Assembly: GCA_963775275.1 (NCBI GenBank)
Contig: CAVZII010000005.1
Location: 2,294,001-2,358,000, forward strand
DNA: 64,000 nt
Direction of reading: 5' to 3'
Origin: JANWHQ01 sp963775275
GTDB taxonomy: Bacteria; Pseudomonadota; Alphaproteobacteria; Caulobacterales; Caulobacteraceae
The notes beneath the pieces were generated by a model that saw only the letters and a list, made by a program, of their open reading frames with translations, made no database searches and was not told the DNA's origin. This document shows, one piece after another, positions 53,507 to 62,755 of the stretch. Each line of letters starts with the position of its first letter. Within the stretch, counting starts at the first letter, position 1. The position numbers were made by a program, and so were the translations under genes.

Positions 53507-54605
53507 ATGACCTCGTCCGCCAACCAGCCCTTCCATCTCGACCCCGCCGCCGCCCGGACCCTCGACCGGCGCATGCTCGTCGTCACGGTGATCTTCTGGC
53601 TGGCGCACTTCGCCCTGCTCGCGTCCCGCGCGGCCGTCAGCCCGATGAAGAGCGCGCATGGCATCGAGCCGACCATCGCCCGGTTCCTTGTCACCGTGAT
53701 CGCGATGGTTCTGTGCTGGGGCGTCTACGCCATCCTGAAGCGGTGTCCCTCGAGGGAGGGTCTCTTGCGCTTCGGGCAGGCGGCCGCCGTCTCACTCGTC
53801 GCCTGCGCCGTGATGAACGCGGCCAATTCCGCCATCTTCTGGATCGTGATTCCGGAGGTGCGCGGCGATCAGCTCGACCTGGCGGGGCTGCTGATCAACT
53901 ACACCTACTTCGGCATCGAGTTCATCGCCTGGTCGGCGATCTACGCCACGCTGGTCTCGAGCGCTGAGCTGCGTGATCGCGAGCGGCGGCTGGCGGCGGC
54001 GGAGAGCGCGGCGCACCAGGCGCAGCTGCGCGCCCTTCGACTGCAGATGCAACCGCACTTCCTGTTCAACACCCTGAACACCCTCTCGGGCCTGATCGCG
54101 CTTGGACGGAGAGGGCATGCCGAGCAGGTGATCCTCGACCTCTCGGCGATCCTGCGACGGGCCCTGACCGCCGCGCCCGACCAGTTGGAGCCGGTCGGCG
54201 AGGAGATCGAGGCCCAGCTGAAATACCTGGCCATCGAGCGCGCGCGGTTTCCGGACCGTCTGGACGTCCGCACCGAGATCGAGCCGGACTCGCGGGCGGC
54301 CCTTGGTCCGCCGATGATCCTCCAGCCGCTGGTCGAGAACGCCATCAAGCATGCGGTCGCTCCGGCCGAAGGAGCTCGTCGTCGTCACCATCGGGGCGCG
54401 GCGACAGGGCGATCGGCTCGTGCTGTGGGTCCGCACCACCGGCGGCCCTGCCGCCGGCGCCGCGCCCTCGGGTTTCGGAATCGGCCTCAGGAACGTACGC
54501 GAGCGCCTGGCCGCGCTCTTCGCCGATCAGGCCGGGCTCGAGGCCGGGCCATCGGAGGGCGGTTGGACCAGCCGCGTGAGCCTGCCATGGACGGTCCAAC
54601 GCTGA
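53507..54605 (+). pseudogene. LytS/YehU-type sensor histidine kinase, one apparent frameshift
   Basis: A membrane kinase of the His_kinase family. It has about four N-terminal helices, for example MLVVTVIFWLAHFALLASRA and FLVTVIAMVLCWGVYAIL. The HisKA-like segment is LRLQMQPHFLFNTLNTLSGL, with the phospho-His. LSAILRRALTAAPDQLEPVG and QPLVENAIKHAVAP follow. The ATPase end, GFGIGLRNVRERLAALFADQ, is in another frame because of one surplus base near 54370 (gaagg). Repair gives 365 residues. The stop overlaps the LytTR regulator start as TGATG. The signal is unknown; it probably pairs with the downstream regulator. Confidence 0.83.
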
Positions 54606-55414
54606 TGCGGGTTCTGATCGCCGACGACGAGCCGGTGGCCCTGGAGCGGCTGGCGCTGGCCCTGTCCTTCGTGCCGGAGGCCGAGCTCGTCGCGCGGGCC
54701 AAGACCGGGCGCGAGGCGGTGCGGCTGATCAAGGAGCTGAAGCCGGACGTCGCGCTGCTCGACATCCAGATGCCGGCCAAGGACGGCTTCGAGGTCGTCC
54801 GGGCCCTGGCCGGCGAAGATTGGCTGCCGGAGGTGATCTTCGTCACGGCGTTCGACGCCTTTGCCGTGCAGGCGTTCGAAGTCCAGGCCGTGGACTATCT
54901 TTTGAAGCCGGCGCCCTTCGAGCGGATCCGTGAGGCCCTGCGGCGGGCACAGGCCCGGCTCCAGGCGCGGGCGAGCGACGCCCGCTTCGCCGAGCTGCAA
55001 CGCCTGTTCGAGGCGATCGAGGCGCGCCGGAGCGGCGGCCTTGCCGGCGAGACCGAGCTGTGGGCGCCCGATCGCGGCGGGCTGACCCGCCTCCCGATGA
55101 GCGACATCCACCGCATCGACGCCGAGGGCGACTATGTGCGTGTCCGGCTCGTGGGCGGCGCCTCGCACCTGATCAAGGAGACCATCTCTGCGCTGGAGGA
55201 GCGGCTGGATCCGGCCCGGTTCCTGCGCGTCCACCGATCGACCATCATCAGCTTGGCGCGGGTCAAGTCGGTGCGCCGGCGCGCGCCCAGGGGGCTCGTC
55301 GTTCTGATGGCGGAAGGAGAAACCGTCCGCGTGGGCCCCAACTATGCGGCCCGGACCCTTGAGCGGCTGCAGGCGCCGCGCTGGCGCGGCGACGGACCCT
55401 TCAGCTCGGGTTGA
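54605..55414 (+). CDS. LytTR-family response regulator
   Basis: A 269-residue regulator. The receiver domain begins MRVLIADDEPVALERLALAL, with D53 in DVALLDIQMPAKDGFE and the following VTAFDAFAVQAFEVQAVDYL, KPAPFERIREALR. The LytTR DNA-binding domain contains LPMSDIHRIDAEGDYVRVRL and FLRVHRSTIISLARVKSVRR. The ATG at 54605 overlaps the kinase stop (TGATG), the standard coupling for such pairs. Its end overlaps the convergent hydrolase gene by 14 bases, so both transcripts read into each other. Confidence 0.92.
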   Translation: MRVLIADDEPVALERLALALSFVPEAELVARAKTGREAVRLIKELKPDVALLDIQMPAKDGFEVVRALAGEDWLPEVIFVTAFDAFAVQAFEVQAVDYLLKPAPFERIREALRRAQARLQARASDARFAELQRLFEAIEARRSGGLAGETELWAPDRGGLTRLPMSDIHRIDAEGDYVRVRLVGGASHLIKETISALEERLDPARFLRVHRSTIISLARVKSVRRRAPRGLVVLMAEGETVRVGPNYAARTLERLQAPRWRGDGPFSSG

Positions 55415-56810
55415 ACACCATCAGCTCCTCATAGCGTCCGTCCTCGGTCTTGAAGAGGTCGAACTCGATCGTCCGGTCCGGGTAGATGACGTTGTACGCC
55501 TCGCCGGTGAGCCCGCCGCGTCGGTACTTGAATCGCCGCGTCATCCGGATCGGGGCCCCAAGGGGCTTCAGGCTCGCGCTGTAGTCGGCCCTGACCTGAG
55601 GCGTGAAGTAGGCCTGCGCGTGGGGGGTGAGGCGATCCGTCCGGAGCTTGCCGAGCCGGAGGGCGTCGAACATCTCGCGATCGGCGAACATCTCGTCCTG
55701 ACCGGGCTCGATCTCCCGGGCGATGCGCTCCACGACGGCGTCGCGCGCGGGGCCGCCGAAGTCCGTGTTCATCAGGACCACGATCGCGGCCCGGTCGTCG
55801 GGATAGATGCGATTATAGGAGACGAAGCCCGGCACGTTGCCGCCGTGCTGAAGCACTTGGCGGCCGTCGATCTTGCGCAGCTCGAAGCCGAGGCTGTACG
55901 ACACGCCCTTGCCGTTCTTGAGCTTGGCCTCGGTGAACAGTTCGCGGTAGCGCTGATCGTCGAAGAGCTTGTGGTCGATCAGCGCGAGATCCCACAGCGC
56001 CAGATCCTCGGCCCTGAAGGTCAAGTCGCCAGTGGCGAAGAACCAGTTCCGGCCCACGGCGGGCGCCGGGCGCAGCGGACCGAACGCGTAGCGGCTGTAT
56101 CCTTCCGCGTCGCCCGGCCCCATCGGATGATCGTCCAGCTCGCCGCCCTCCATCCCGAGCGGATGGAAGATCCGGGTGTTCAGGAAGTCGTCCAGGCTCT
56201 GGCCCGACACCTTTTCCACGATCAGGCCGGCGATCACGTAGCAGGTGTTGCAATAGCGCCAGTCTTCACCGGGCTGGAAGTCCATCGGCCCCTTCGCAAA
56301 GGCGTCCACGATCGCCTGGGGCGTCGTGGGCTTCTGCTGCTCGATGGGCAGGTAGTCGACCGGCGTATAGTCGGCATAGCCCGCGGTGTGGGACAGGAGG
56401 TCGCGGATGGTGATGCGGTCGCCATCGGTCACGCCGGGCGCATATCGCGAGATCGGATCGTCGAGCGACAGCTTCCCGTCCTGTTCGAGGAGCAGGAGCG
56501 CGGCGGCGGTGAATTGCTTGGAGACCGACCCGACCTGGTAGCGGCTGTCGACGGTCGCCTTGGTCGGCGGCCGCAGCCGCACCGATCCATAGGCATGAAG
56601 GTAGGCCATCTTCCCATTGCGTATCACCGCGATCGAGGCGCTCGGAATCGACATGCGGGCAAGGATGGTTTCGATGTCCCGGTCGAGCGCCGAGGTCTGG
56701 GCGGCTGTCAGGGTCTGCGCCTGCGCTGCGCCCACGCCGACCGGCGCCATGGCCGCGAGGGCGAAGGCCGCCACGGAAGCGCCGAGACGCGCGAGCCCAT
56801 GCCATCTCAT
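55401..56810 (-). CDS. Serine beta-lactamase-like hydrolase (class C/ESTHER-type), exported
   Basis: A 469-residue exported serine hydrolase. The signal peptide is RLGASVAAFALAAMAPVGVG with cleavage near AQA. The nucleophile motif SVSK (S95-K98) is in YQVGSVSKQFTAAALLLLEQ. The second motif is Y186-C-N188 in DWRYCNTCYVIAG. The third is HGG in VLQHGGNVPGF. A C-terminal lipocalin-like stretch follows the catalytic domain. ATG 56810 overlaps the stop of the upstream peptidase-like gene by 4 bases (ATGA). It may hydrolyse peptides, esters or peptidoglycan fragments; a beta-lactam role is not implied. Confidence 0.88.
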   Translation of the reverse strand: MRWHGLARLGASVAAFALAAMAPVGVGAAQAQTLTAAQTSALDRDIETILARMSIPSASIAVIRNGKMAYLHAYGSVRLRPPTKATVDSRYQVGSVSKQFTAAALLLLEQDGKLSLDDPISRYAPGVTDGDRITIRDLLSHTAGYADYTPVDYLPIEQQKPTTPQAIVDAFAKGPMDFQPGEDWRYCNTCYVIAGLIVEKVSGQSLDDFLNTRIFHPLGMEGGELDDHPMGPGDAEGYSRYAFGPLRPAPAVGRNWFFATGDLTFRAEDLALWDLALIDHKLFDDQRYRELFTEAKLKNGKGVSYSLGFELRKIDGRQVLQHGGNVPGFVSYNRIYPDDRAAIVVLMNTDFGGPARDAVVERIAREIEPGQDEMFADREMFDALRLGKLRTDRLTPHAQAYFTPQVRADYSASLKPLGAPIRMTRRFKYRRGGLTGEAYNVIYPDRTIEFDLFKTEDGRYEELMVFNPS

Positions 56811-57973
56811 GGAATCTTGTCTTCCAGGGCGGCAAGCTCGCGAACCGTCCTGACCGTGTAGGGGGACAGCTGCACGATGGCCGGATCTTCGCGGTGCGCG
56901 CTCGCGACGCGGACGTACTCGAGGACGAACTGCTCCGGCGGCTCCTTCACGAGCGCGCGCAGGCGTTCGCGACCGGCGTATCTGTCGATCGCGGCGGCCA
57001 TGACGTAGCCGACGTAGTAGCCGGTCTGGTCCCATCGTCCCCCGAAGCCGACGCTGAGCAACGGGTCCAGGCGCGCCGTCTCGTCCTGGCGCGCGCGGAG
57101 CAGGAGGGATTCGAACAGGGCGAATGTCTCGTCCTTGCGGGCGAGGTTGTCCCGGATGGCGCGCTGGTCGCGCTTCAGGTTCGGACCGGCGGACGCATAG
57201 CGCGTGGCGTCCCCCACGTAGGTGGCCATGCCTTCGAGAACCAGGTTGTAGATCACCGCATGGGCCCGGTGCAGCTCGCGCTCGTTCGGCGGCAGATCGG
57301 GCAGATCGGTGAAGTCGCGGTTCCAGTTCGGGCGCGACAGGCCCTGCACCGTATGGAACAGCTCGTGGGACGCGGTGTTGATGACGCTGTCGACCTCTTC
57401 GCCGTGAAAGCCCAGGTCGACATAGAAGACCGGCTTCAGCTGGTCCGGGACCCAGCCGTTCTGGTTGGACCCGACCACGATCACCAAGGTCCCGTCCATC
57501 GACAGGCCGTGAGGGGCGAAGGCGGAAAGCCGCTCGGCCAGTTGTCGGGACAGCGTCGGCCAGTTCGTCTCCAGCTTCGCCAGCATGCGGCGCGTCCCGT
57601 CGGGATCTTTGCGAAGGCGCTCAAGGTCGAAGGGTTCGCCGCCGCCGCCCCGCGAGACGCTCATGACCGCGGCCTTGAAGGCGGCGGGCGTGACGCTGGG
57701 ATCATACTTCGCCATCTTGGCGATCATCGCCTGGACCTGCGGCCGCGCCAGGGCCGCGTCCGCCGCCGCCGCCGCGTGGTCCGGATCGGACGTCGCGGCG
57801 TCGAGCACGGCATGCGCGCCGGTCGTGTCGAGCTCGAACGTCACGGCGACGTCGGCCGCCGCCGCGGGCGCGGCGACGACCAGCACCAGGAACGCGCAGA
57901 CTGCGGTGATGCCGGCCGCGCCGAGACCGCATCGCTTCAAGATGATCCCTGCGTTCGTCAGGCGCCGTCGCAA
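56807..57973 (-). CDS. Putative exported zinc peptidase (HExxH; DUF5700-like)
   Basis: A 388-residue exported protein. The hydrophobic leader is AGITAVCAFLVLVVAAPAAA. The zinc motif is HELFH at 203-207 (INTASHELFHTVQGL). LVLEGMATYVGDATRYAS provides the downstream Glu ligand region, a gluzincin layout. GRWDQTGYYVGYVMAAAIDR is a further conserved helix. The whole matches the DUF5700-type putative peptidases. It heads a two-gene operon with the hydrolase (4-base overlap). A TTGACA box on the minus strand at 58035-58040 may be its -35. The substrate is unknown. Confidence 0.78.
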   Translation of the reverse strand: MRRRLTNAGIILKRCGLGAAGITAVCAFLVLVVAAPAAAADVAVTFELDTTGAHAVLDAATSDPDHAAAAADAALARPQVQAMIAKMAKYDPSVTPAAFKAAVMSVSRGGGGEPFDLERLRKDPDGTRRMLAKLETNWPTLSRQLAERLSAFAPHGLSMDGTLVIVVGSNQNGWVPDQLKPVFYVDLGFHGEEVDSVINTASHELFHTVQGLSRPNWNRDFTDLPDLPPNERELHRAHAVIYNLVLEGMATYVGDATRYASAGPNLKRDQRAIRDNLARKDETFALFESLLLRARQDETARLDPLLSVGFGGRWDQTGYYVGYVMAAAIDRYAGRERLRALVKEPPEQFVLEYVRVASAHREDPAIVQLSPYTVRTVRELAALEDKIP

Positions 57974-58152
57974 CGCCCGGCCCTCCCTTCGCGAACGACC
58001 TTCGAGCGGTCAGGCGCGGCATACGCGTGCTGGCTGTCAAGCGCGAACAGACGAACCGTGCGGTAGGGGCGACGAACATGACATCGCTGCGATCGAGGCC
58101 TGCCCCGCGGCTGGCTTCGAGAGGCCCGGGCGCTCTCGTCCGCTCTGCGGCC

Positions 58153-58944
58153 TCAAACGCCTTTGAAACGCGCGGGCCGTTTCTCGGCCCAGGCGCGGAC
58201 GCCCTCCAGCCGGTCCTGCGTGCCGAAGAGGCGGTTGTAGTGCTCCAGCTCGAGCTCCATGGCCCGGTCCATGGGCAGGCCCGCGCCGCCGTCGATCGCG
58301 GCCTTGACAGCGCGCACGGCGAGCGGGGCGTTGGCGGCGATCCGGCCCGCCGTCTGCAACGCCGCCTCGATCAGGGCGCCGGCCGGCAGCACGCGGTTGG
58401 CCACGCCCCACTCCAGCGCGTCGGCGGCCGTGAAGGGCGCGCCGGTCAGGATCGCTTCCTTGGCGCGCCGGCCGTTGGCCGCCCTGGCGAGGGTCTGGGT
58501 GGCCCCGAGCCCGGGCATGATGCCGAGGCTCGTCTCCGGCAGGGCGAAACGGGCGTGCTCGGCGGCATAGATGAAGTCGCACAGGAGCGCGATCTCGCAG
58601 CCGCCGCCGAAGGCCGCGCCGTTCACGGCCGCGATCACGGGCATGGGCGCTTTCAGGATCGCCCGGCCCATGGCCTCGAACACCTCGTGCTGGGCGGCCC
58701 AGGCCTCGTCGCTCATGCCGTCGCGTTCCTTGAGGTCCGCGCCGGCGCAGAAGGCGCGCTCGCCCGCGCCGGTGAGGACGACGCAGCGCTCCGGCCGTCC
58801 CGGGGCGGCGAGCTCGTCGAAGGCCAGGGCGACTTCCTTGGCCATCAGGGTGTTGAAGGCGTTGGCGGCCGCGGGCCGGTTGAGGGTCACCAGGACGACG
58901 CCTGGCGCCGGCTCCGACCAGATCAAAGTCTCGAAGGATGTCAT
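58153..58944 (-). CDS. Enoyl-CoA hydratase/isomerase
   Basis: A 263-residue crotonase-fold enzyme. The oxyanion-hole motifs are ERAFCAGADLKERDGM and VNGAAFGGGCEIALLCDFI. AAEHARFALPETSLGIMPGL includes the conserved PE pair, with Glu as a catalytic acid candidate. The tail LRLEGVRAWAEKRPARF-like sequence is usual. The start ATG 58944 overlaps the CoA-transferase stop by ATGA. It is last in the three-gene operon. It probably hydrates an unsaturated acyl-CoA produced by the upstream dehydrogenase. Confidence 0.92.
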   Translation of the reverse strand: MTSFETLIWSEPAPGVVLVTLNRPAAANAFNTLMAKEVALAFDELAAPGRPERCVVLTGAGERAFCAGADLKERDGMSDEAWAAQHEVFEAMGRAILKAPMPVIAAVNGAAFGGGCEIALLCDFIYAAEHARFALPETSLGIMPGLGATQTLARAANGRRAKEAILTGAPFTAADALEWGVANRVLPAGALIEAALQTAGRIAANAPLAVRAVKAAIDGGAGLPMDRAMELELEHYNRLFGTQDRLEGVRAWAEKRPARFKGV

Positions 58945-60068
58945 GGGGCGAACTCCTGGCGCACCAGCTCGGTGTGCGCGCCGAGCGCCGGCGACGGTCC
59001 CGGCCGGAAGTCGTCCGCGCCGGCGACGCGGGCGGGCGGTGCGGGCAGGCTCACCGGTCCGGTCGGCGTGTCGGCCTCGATGCGTCGGAGCTGGGGGTGG
59101 ACGGAGAGGTCCTTGACCGCGTTCAGCGAGGCGAAGGCGATGCCGGCGGTCCTGAGGCGTCCGGCCACCGCCGCCCGCGGCAGGGCGCGGAAGATGTTGA
59201 TGATGATCGAGTTCAGCGCCGGGCGGTTCCTCACGCGCAGGTCGTTGCTGGCGAAACGGGGGTCGAGGATCAGCCGCTCGTCGCCCAGCACGTCGCGGCA
59301 GAAGGCCGCCCACTCCCGCTCGTTCTGGATGCCCATGACGACCTCCTTGCCATCGGCAGTGCCGAAGGCGCCATAGGGAGCGATGGAGGGGTGACTCAGG
59401 CCCACCCGGCCGGGCGCTCGGCCGCCGTAGTCGTGGTGCAGCAACGGCACGGTCATCCAGTCGGCCAGGGCGTCGAACATGGAGACGGCGATCGCCTTGC
59501 CCCGGCCGGTGCGCTCGCGCTCGAAGAGCGCCTCCAGGATCGCGGCGTGGGCGTACATGCCCGATGCGATGTCGGCCACCGAGACCCCGACCCGCCCCGG
59601 CCCCTCAGGGGCGCCGGTCACCGAGGCGAGGCCCGTCTCGCACTGGATCAGCAGGTCGTAGGCCTTCATCCGGGCATAGGGGCCGTCCTCGCCGTAGCCG
59701 GAGATGTCGCAGGTGATCAGCCGGGGATTGCGCTCGCGAAGCGCCGCGGCGCCGAAGCCGGCCCGGTCGGCCGCGCCGGGGGCGAGGTTCTGGACGAAGA
59801 CGTCGGCGCGCCCGGCCATGCGCAGGAGCAGGGCCTTGTCCTCGGCGGTCTTGAAGTCGAGGACGACCGACTGCTTGCCCCGGTTCAGCCAGACGAAGTA
59901 GGCGCTCTCGCCGTGCGCCACGTGGTCGTAGTCCCTGGCGAAGTCGCCTTCGGGCCGCTCGACCTTGATCACCCGCGCGCCGGCGTCGGCGAGCTTGCAG
60001 GTGCAGAAGGGCGCGGCCACGGCCTGCTCGAGCGAGATCACCAGCAGTCCGTCCAGCGCCCCGGCCAT
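58941..60068 (-). CDS. CaiB/BaiF-family CoA transferase
   Basis: A 375-residue class III CoA transferase. The start is LDGLLVISLEQAVAAPFCTC, where the family's early helix lies. DAGARVIKVERPEGDFARDY is the CoA-binding strand. YDLLIQCETGLASVTGAPEG carries the catalytic Asp in AYD. DALADWMTVPLLHHDYGG and TADGKEVVMGIQNEREWAAF follow. ATG 60068 sits 2 bases after the acyl-CoA dehydrogenase stop. It moves CoA between acids without ATP, activating the substrate for the pathway. The acid is unknown. Confidence 0.92.
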   Translation of the reverse strand: MAGALDGLLVISLEQAVAAPFCTCKLADAGARVIKVERPEGDFARDYDHVAHGESAYFVWLNRGKQSVVLDFKTAEDKALLLRMAGRADVFVQNLAPGAADRAGFGAAALRERNPRLITCDISGYGEDGPYARMKAYDLLIQCETGLASVTGAPEGPGRVGVSVADIASGMYAHAAILEALFERERTGRGKAIAVSMFDALADWMTVPLLHHDYGGRAPGRVGLSHPSIAPYGAFGTADGKEVVMGIQNEREWAAFCRDVLGDERLILDPRFASNDLRVRNRPALNSIIINIFRALPRAAVAGRLRTAGIAFASLNAVKDLSVHPQLRRIEADTPTGPVSLPAPPARVAGADDFRPGPSPALGAHTELVRQEFAP

Positions 60069-60070
60069 GT

Positions 60071-61231
60071 TCAGAACGACTTGGGCATGCCGAGCGCGTG
60101 GGTGGCCACGTGCGACAGGATCAGGTTCGTCGAGATGGGGGCGGTCTGGTAGAGCCGCGTCTCGCGGAACTTGCGCTCGATGTCGAAGGCCTCGGCGAAG
60201 CCGAAGCCGCCGTGGGTCTGCAGGCAGGCGTCCGCCGCCGCCCAGGACGCCTCGGACGCCAGGAGCTTGGCCATGTTGGCCTCGGTCCCGCAGGGCCGGC
60301 CGGCGTCGAACAGGTCGGCCGCGCGCCCGACCATCAGGGCCGCCGCCTCGATCGCCACGTGGGCGCGGGCGATGGGGAACTGGACGCCCTGGTTCTGGCC
60401 GATCGGGCGGCCGAAGACTTCCCGCTCGCAGGCGTACGCCGAGGCGCGGTCCACGAAGAACCGGCCGTCTCCGATGCACTCGGCCGCGATCAGGATCCGC
60501 TCGGCGTTCATGCCGTCCAGGATGTGGCGGAACCCCTTGCCTTCCTGGCCGATCAGGTTGGCCGCCGGAACCTCGAGGTCGTCGAGGAAGAGCTCGGTCG
60601 TGGCGTGGTTCAGCATGGTCCGGACCGGCCGGATGGTGAGGCCCTTGCCGACCGCTTCGCGCAGGTCGACCAGGAGCACGCTCATGCCCTCGCTCGGGCG
60701 CGCCTCGTCGCGGGCTGCGGTGCGGCAGAGCAGCAGCATCAGATCCGAGTGCTCGGCCCGGGAGATCCAGATCTTCTGGCCGCGGACGATGTAGCGGTCG
60801 CCGTCGCGGCGGGCGAAGGTGGTGATGCGCGTGGTGTCGGTCCCGCTCGTGGGCTCGGTGACGGCGAAGGCCTGCAGGCGCAGCGCGCCCGAGGCGATCG
60901 TCGGCAGCCAGGCCTCCTTCTGCTCATCCGAGCCGTGCCGCAGCAGGGCGCCCATGGTGTACATCTGGGCGTGGCAGGCCGCGCCGTTGCCGCCCGAGCG
61001 GTGGATCTCCTCCAGCACTGCGGCCGCCGCCGACAGCGGCAGGCCCGCCCCGCCGTACGCTTCGGGAATCAGGATCGACAGGTAGCCGGCTTCGGTGAGG
61101 GCCTTCACGAACTCGGTCGGATAGGCCCGCTCGCGGTCGAGGCCCTGCCAGTAGCCGCCCGGGAAACCGGCGCAGAGCCTGCGCACCGCCTCGCGGATGT
61201 CTGCGTGGGATGGGGCCGCCGCTTCGGTCAT
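60071..61231 (-). CDS. Acyl-CoA dehydrogenase
   Basis: A 386-residue FAD acyl-CoA dehydrogenase. The N-terminal helix region is LTEAGYLSILIPEAYGGAGL. The FAD strands are AFAVTEPTSGTDTTRITTFA and YIVRGQKIWISRAEHSDLML. The C-terminal helices hold YACEREVFGRPIGQNQGVQF and CLQTHGGFGFAEAFDIERKF, the usual flavin contacts. The catalytic Glu cannot be fixed by eye. It is the first gene of an operon with a CaiB-type CoA transferase and an enoyl-CoA hydratase. This set suits CoA-dependent degradation of a branched, cyclic or aromatic side chain. Confidence 0.92.
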   Translation of the reverse strand: MTEAAAPSHADIREAVRRLCAGFPGGYWQGLDRERAYPTEFVKALTEAGYLSILIPEAYGGAGLPLSAAAAVLEEIHRSGGNGAACHAQMYTMGALLRHGSDEQKEAWLPTIASGALRLQAFAVTEPTSGTDTTRITTFARRDGDRYIVRGQKIWISRAEHSDLMLLLCRTAARDEARPSEGMSVLLVDLREAVGKGLTIRPVRTMLNHATTELFLDDLEVPAANLIGQEGKGFRHILDGMNAERILIAAECIGDGRFFVDRASAYACEREVFGRPIGQNQGVQFPIARAHVAIEAAALMVGRAADLFDAGRPCGTEANMAKLLASEASWAAADACLQTHGGFGFAEAFDIERKFRETRLYQTAPISTNLILSHVATHALGMPKSF

Positions 61232-61267
61232 GGCGGCGCCTGGATAGCCGGGCGGTCCGCCTGCGTC

Positions 61268-61294
61268 GATTCGTTTGGTTCATTGCGTCGTCAA
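61268..61294 (-). promoter_or_regulatory. Candidate promoter of the acyl-CoA operon
   Basis: On the minus strand TTGACG (61294-61289) is followed, after 14 bases, by ACGAATC (61274-61268), similar to the Caulobacter-type -10 end. It lies 37 bases before the dehydrogenase ATG. The gap 61232-61373 is divergent, so the exported-protein operon must also be driven from here. Confidence 0.4.
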
Positions 61295-61373
61295 CGTCTT
61301 GCGTCCGAGCCGCGGGCGGGCATGATCGCCTTGGGGAGGGTCGCGTTCAGACGACGCCCCGGGGAGGACTTGG

Positions 61374-62312
61374 ATGCGCCTTTCGCCTCACCTGGCGCGG
61401 GCCTTGGCCTTGCTGCTGCTCGCCTGTGCGGGGCCGGCGCTGGCGGCCAACCCGCTGTCCAAGTTGTTCCATCGTTCCGGCGCCGACTCGTCCGGATCGG
61501 GCTGGACCTACGGCAAGACCTATTCGAGCTCCTGGGAGGAGTACCAGGCCATGCTCGCCGCGGCGCACGGCGGGACGAAGATGACCTGGAGGAAGCTGCC
61601 GGACTGGACGGGCCTTTGGACCCATGACAACGGGTTCAACTTCGATCCCAACCAGAAGGGCCTCTACGCCACCGCCGACCTGACGCCGAAGTACGAGCAG
61701 CTGTACCGCCAGAAGCTCGACAACGTGAAGAAGGGGATCGAGTGGGACCCCCTGTCGTCCTGCCTGCCGGCCGGATATCCGCGCTGGCTGCTCGAGCCGT
61801 TCCTGCGCGAATACATCCTCAGGCCCGAGGAGGCCTGGCTGGTGCTCGAGCAGGAGGCCGAGGTGCGCCGCGTCTACACCGACGGGCGCGGCCACGTGCC
61901 GGACGACGAGGCCTACCCCCTATGGGAGGGGAACTCGATCGGCTTCTGGGACGGCGACACCCTGGTGATCCACACCGACAACCTGAGGGCCGGGCAGTAC
62001 CAGAGGCTCCAGCCCTCCTATTCGGACCAGGCCTCCACCGTCGAGCGGATGCGCAAGATCGGTCCGGACACCATCGAGGACATCGTCGACGTCTACGACC
62101 CGCCGGCGCTGAAAACGCCCTGGCATGTCCGCCACACCTATGTGCGGGTCAAGACGCCCAACCTCAGGATCAACCACTGGTCCTGCGAGGAGAACAACAA
62201 CACGGTGCGCACGCAGAACGGGACGACGGACTTCCTGCTGCCGGGCGACAAGGGTTACAGGAGTCCTGACGATCTGGGACAACCCCCTCAGGACGGTCCG
62301 GGAGGACATTGA
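61374..62312 (+). CDS. Exported protein of unknown function
   Basis: A 312-residue secreted protein. The signal peptide is RLSPHLARALALLLLACAGP with cleavage after ALA. The mature sequence has WRKLPDWTGLWTHDNGFNFD, SCLPAGYPRWLLEPFLREYI, VRRVYTDGRGHVPDDEAYPL and WEGNSIGFWDGDTLVIHTDN, a repeated aromatic/acidic style that I associate with exported proteins of sphingomonads and Caulobacterales of no known function. A ggggagga site precedes the ATG. The next gene follows after 1 base. It may act on or bind a small molecule at the cell surface, but no active site is recognised. Confidence 0.72.
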   Translation: MRLSPHLARALALLLLACAGPALAANPLSKLFHRSGADSSGSGWTYGKTYSSSWEEYQAMLAAAHGGTKMTWRKLPDWTGLWTHDNGFNFDPNQKGLYATADLTPKYEQLYRQKLDNVKKGIEWDPLSSCLPAGYPRWLLEPFLREYILRPEEAWLVLEQEAEVRRVYTDGRGHVPDDEAYPLWEGNSIGFWDGDTLVIHTDNLRAGQYQRLQPSYSDQASTVERMRKIGPDTIEDIVDVYDPPALKTPWHVRHTYVRVKTPNLRINHWSCEENNNTVRTQNGTTDFLLPGDKGYRSPDDLGQPPQDGPGGH

Positions 62313-62313
62313 G

Positions 62314-62730
62314 ATGAGGAACGCCTTAGTTGCGGCGGCCGGCCTGGCCATGATCACGGCGGGCGCCACGCCGGCGCTCGCGCACCACTCCTTCGCCATG
62401 TTCGACCGCAGCAAGGAGGTCGACATCTCCGGCACCGTGAAGGAGTTCCAGTACACCAACCCGCACTCATGGGTGATGGTGATGGTCCCCGGCGCCGACG
62501 GCAAGGACGTGGAGTGGGGCTTCGAATCCGAGGGGCCGAGCACCCTGCTGCGCAACGGCGTCAAGAAAAGCTCGATCCAGCCCGGCGAGAAGGTGACCGC
62601 CAGGTTCTATCCCATGCGCGACGGCCGGCCCGCCGGCTCGCTGATCAGCATCACCAAGGCCGACGGCACGGTGATCACGTTCCGCCAGGGCCCGCCGCCC
62701 GCCGGCGTGGTGCTGCCGACGGGCAACTGA
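62314..62730 (+). CDS. DUF6152-like exported protein
   Basis: A 138-residue exported protein. The signal peptide is LVAAAGLAMITAGATPALAH. The start of the mature part, HHSFAMFDRSKEVDISGTVK, and FQYTNPHSWVMVMVPG are the hallmarks of DUF6152. The remainder, ISITKADGTVITFRQGPPP, is a small beta domain. It begins 1 base after the preceding exported protein and shares its transcript. Family members often lie near exported proteins of similar style; no function is known. Confidence 0.85.
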   Translation: MRNALVAAAGLAMITAGATPALAHHSFAMFDRSKEVDISGTVKEFQYTNPHSWVMVMVPGADGKDVEWGFESEGPSTLLRNGVKKSSIQPGEKVTARFYPMRDGRPAGSLISITKADGTVITFRQGPPPAGVVLPTGN

Positions 62731-62755
62731 TCGCTCAGGGCCCCGGTGGGAGCAA

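Noticed and set aside
55401..56810. True beta-lactamase resistance gene
   Set aside because: The SxxK, YxN and HGG motifs are shared by many exported esterases and peptidases, and the lipocalin-like tail is not typical of class C beta-lactamases.
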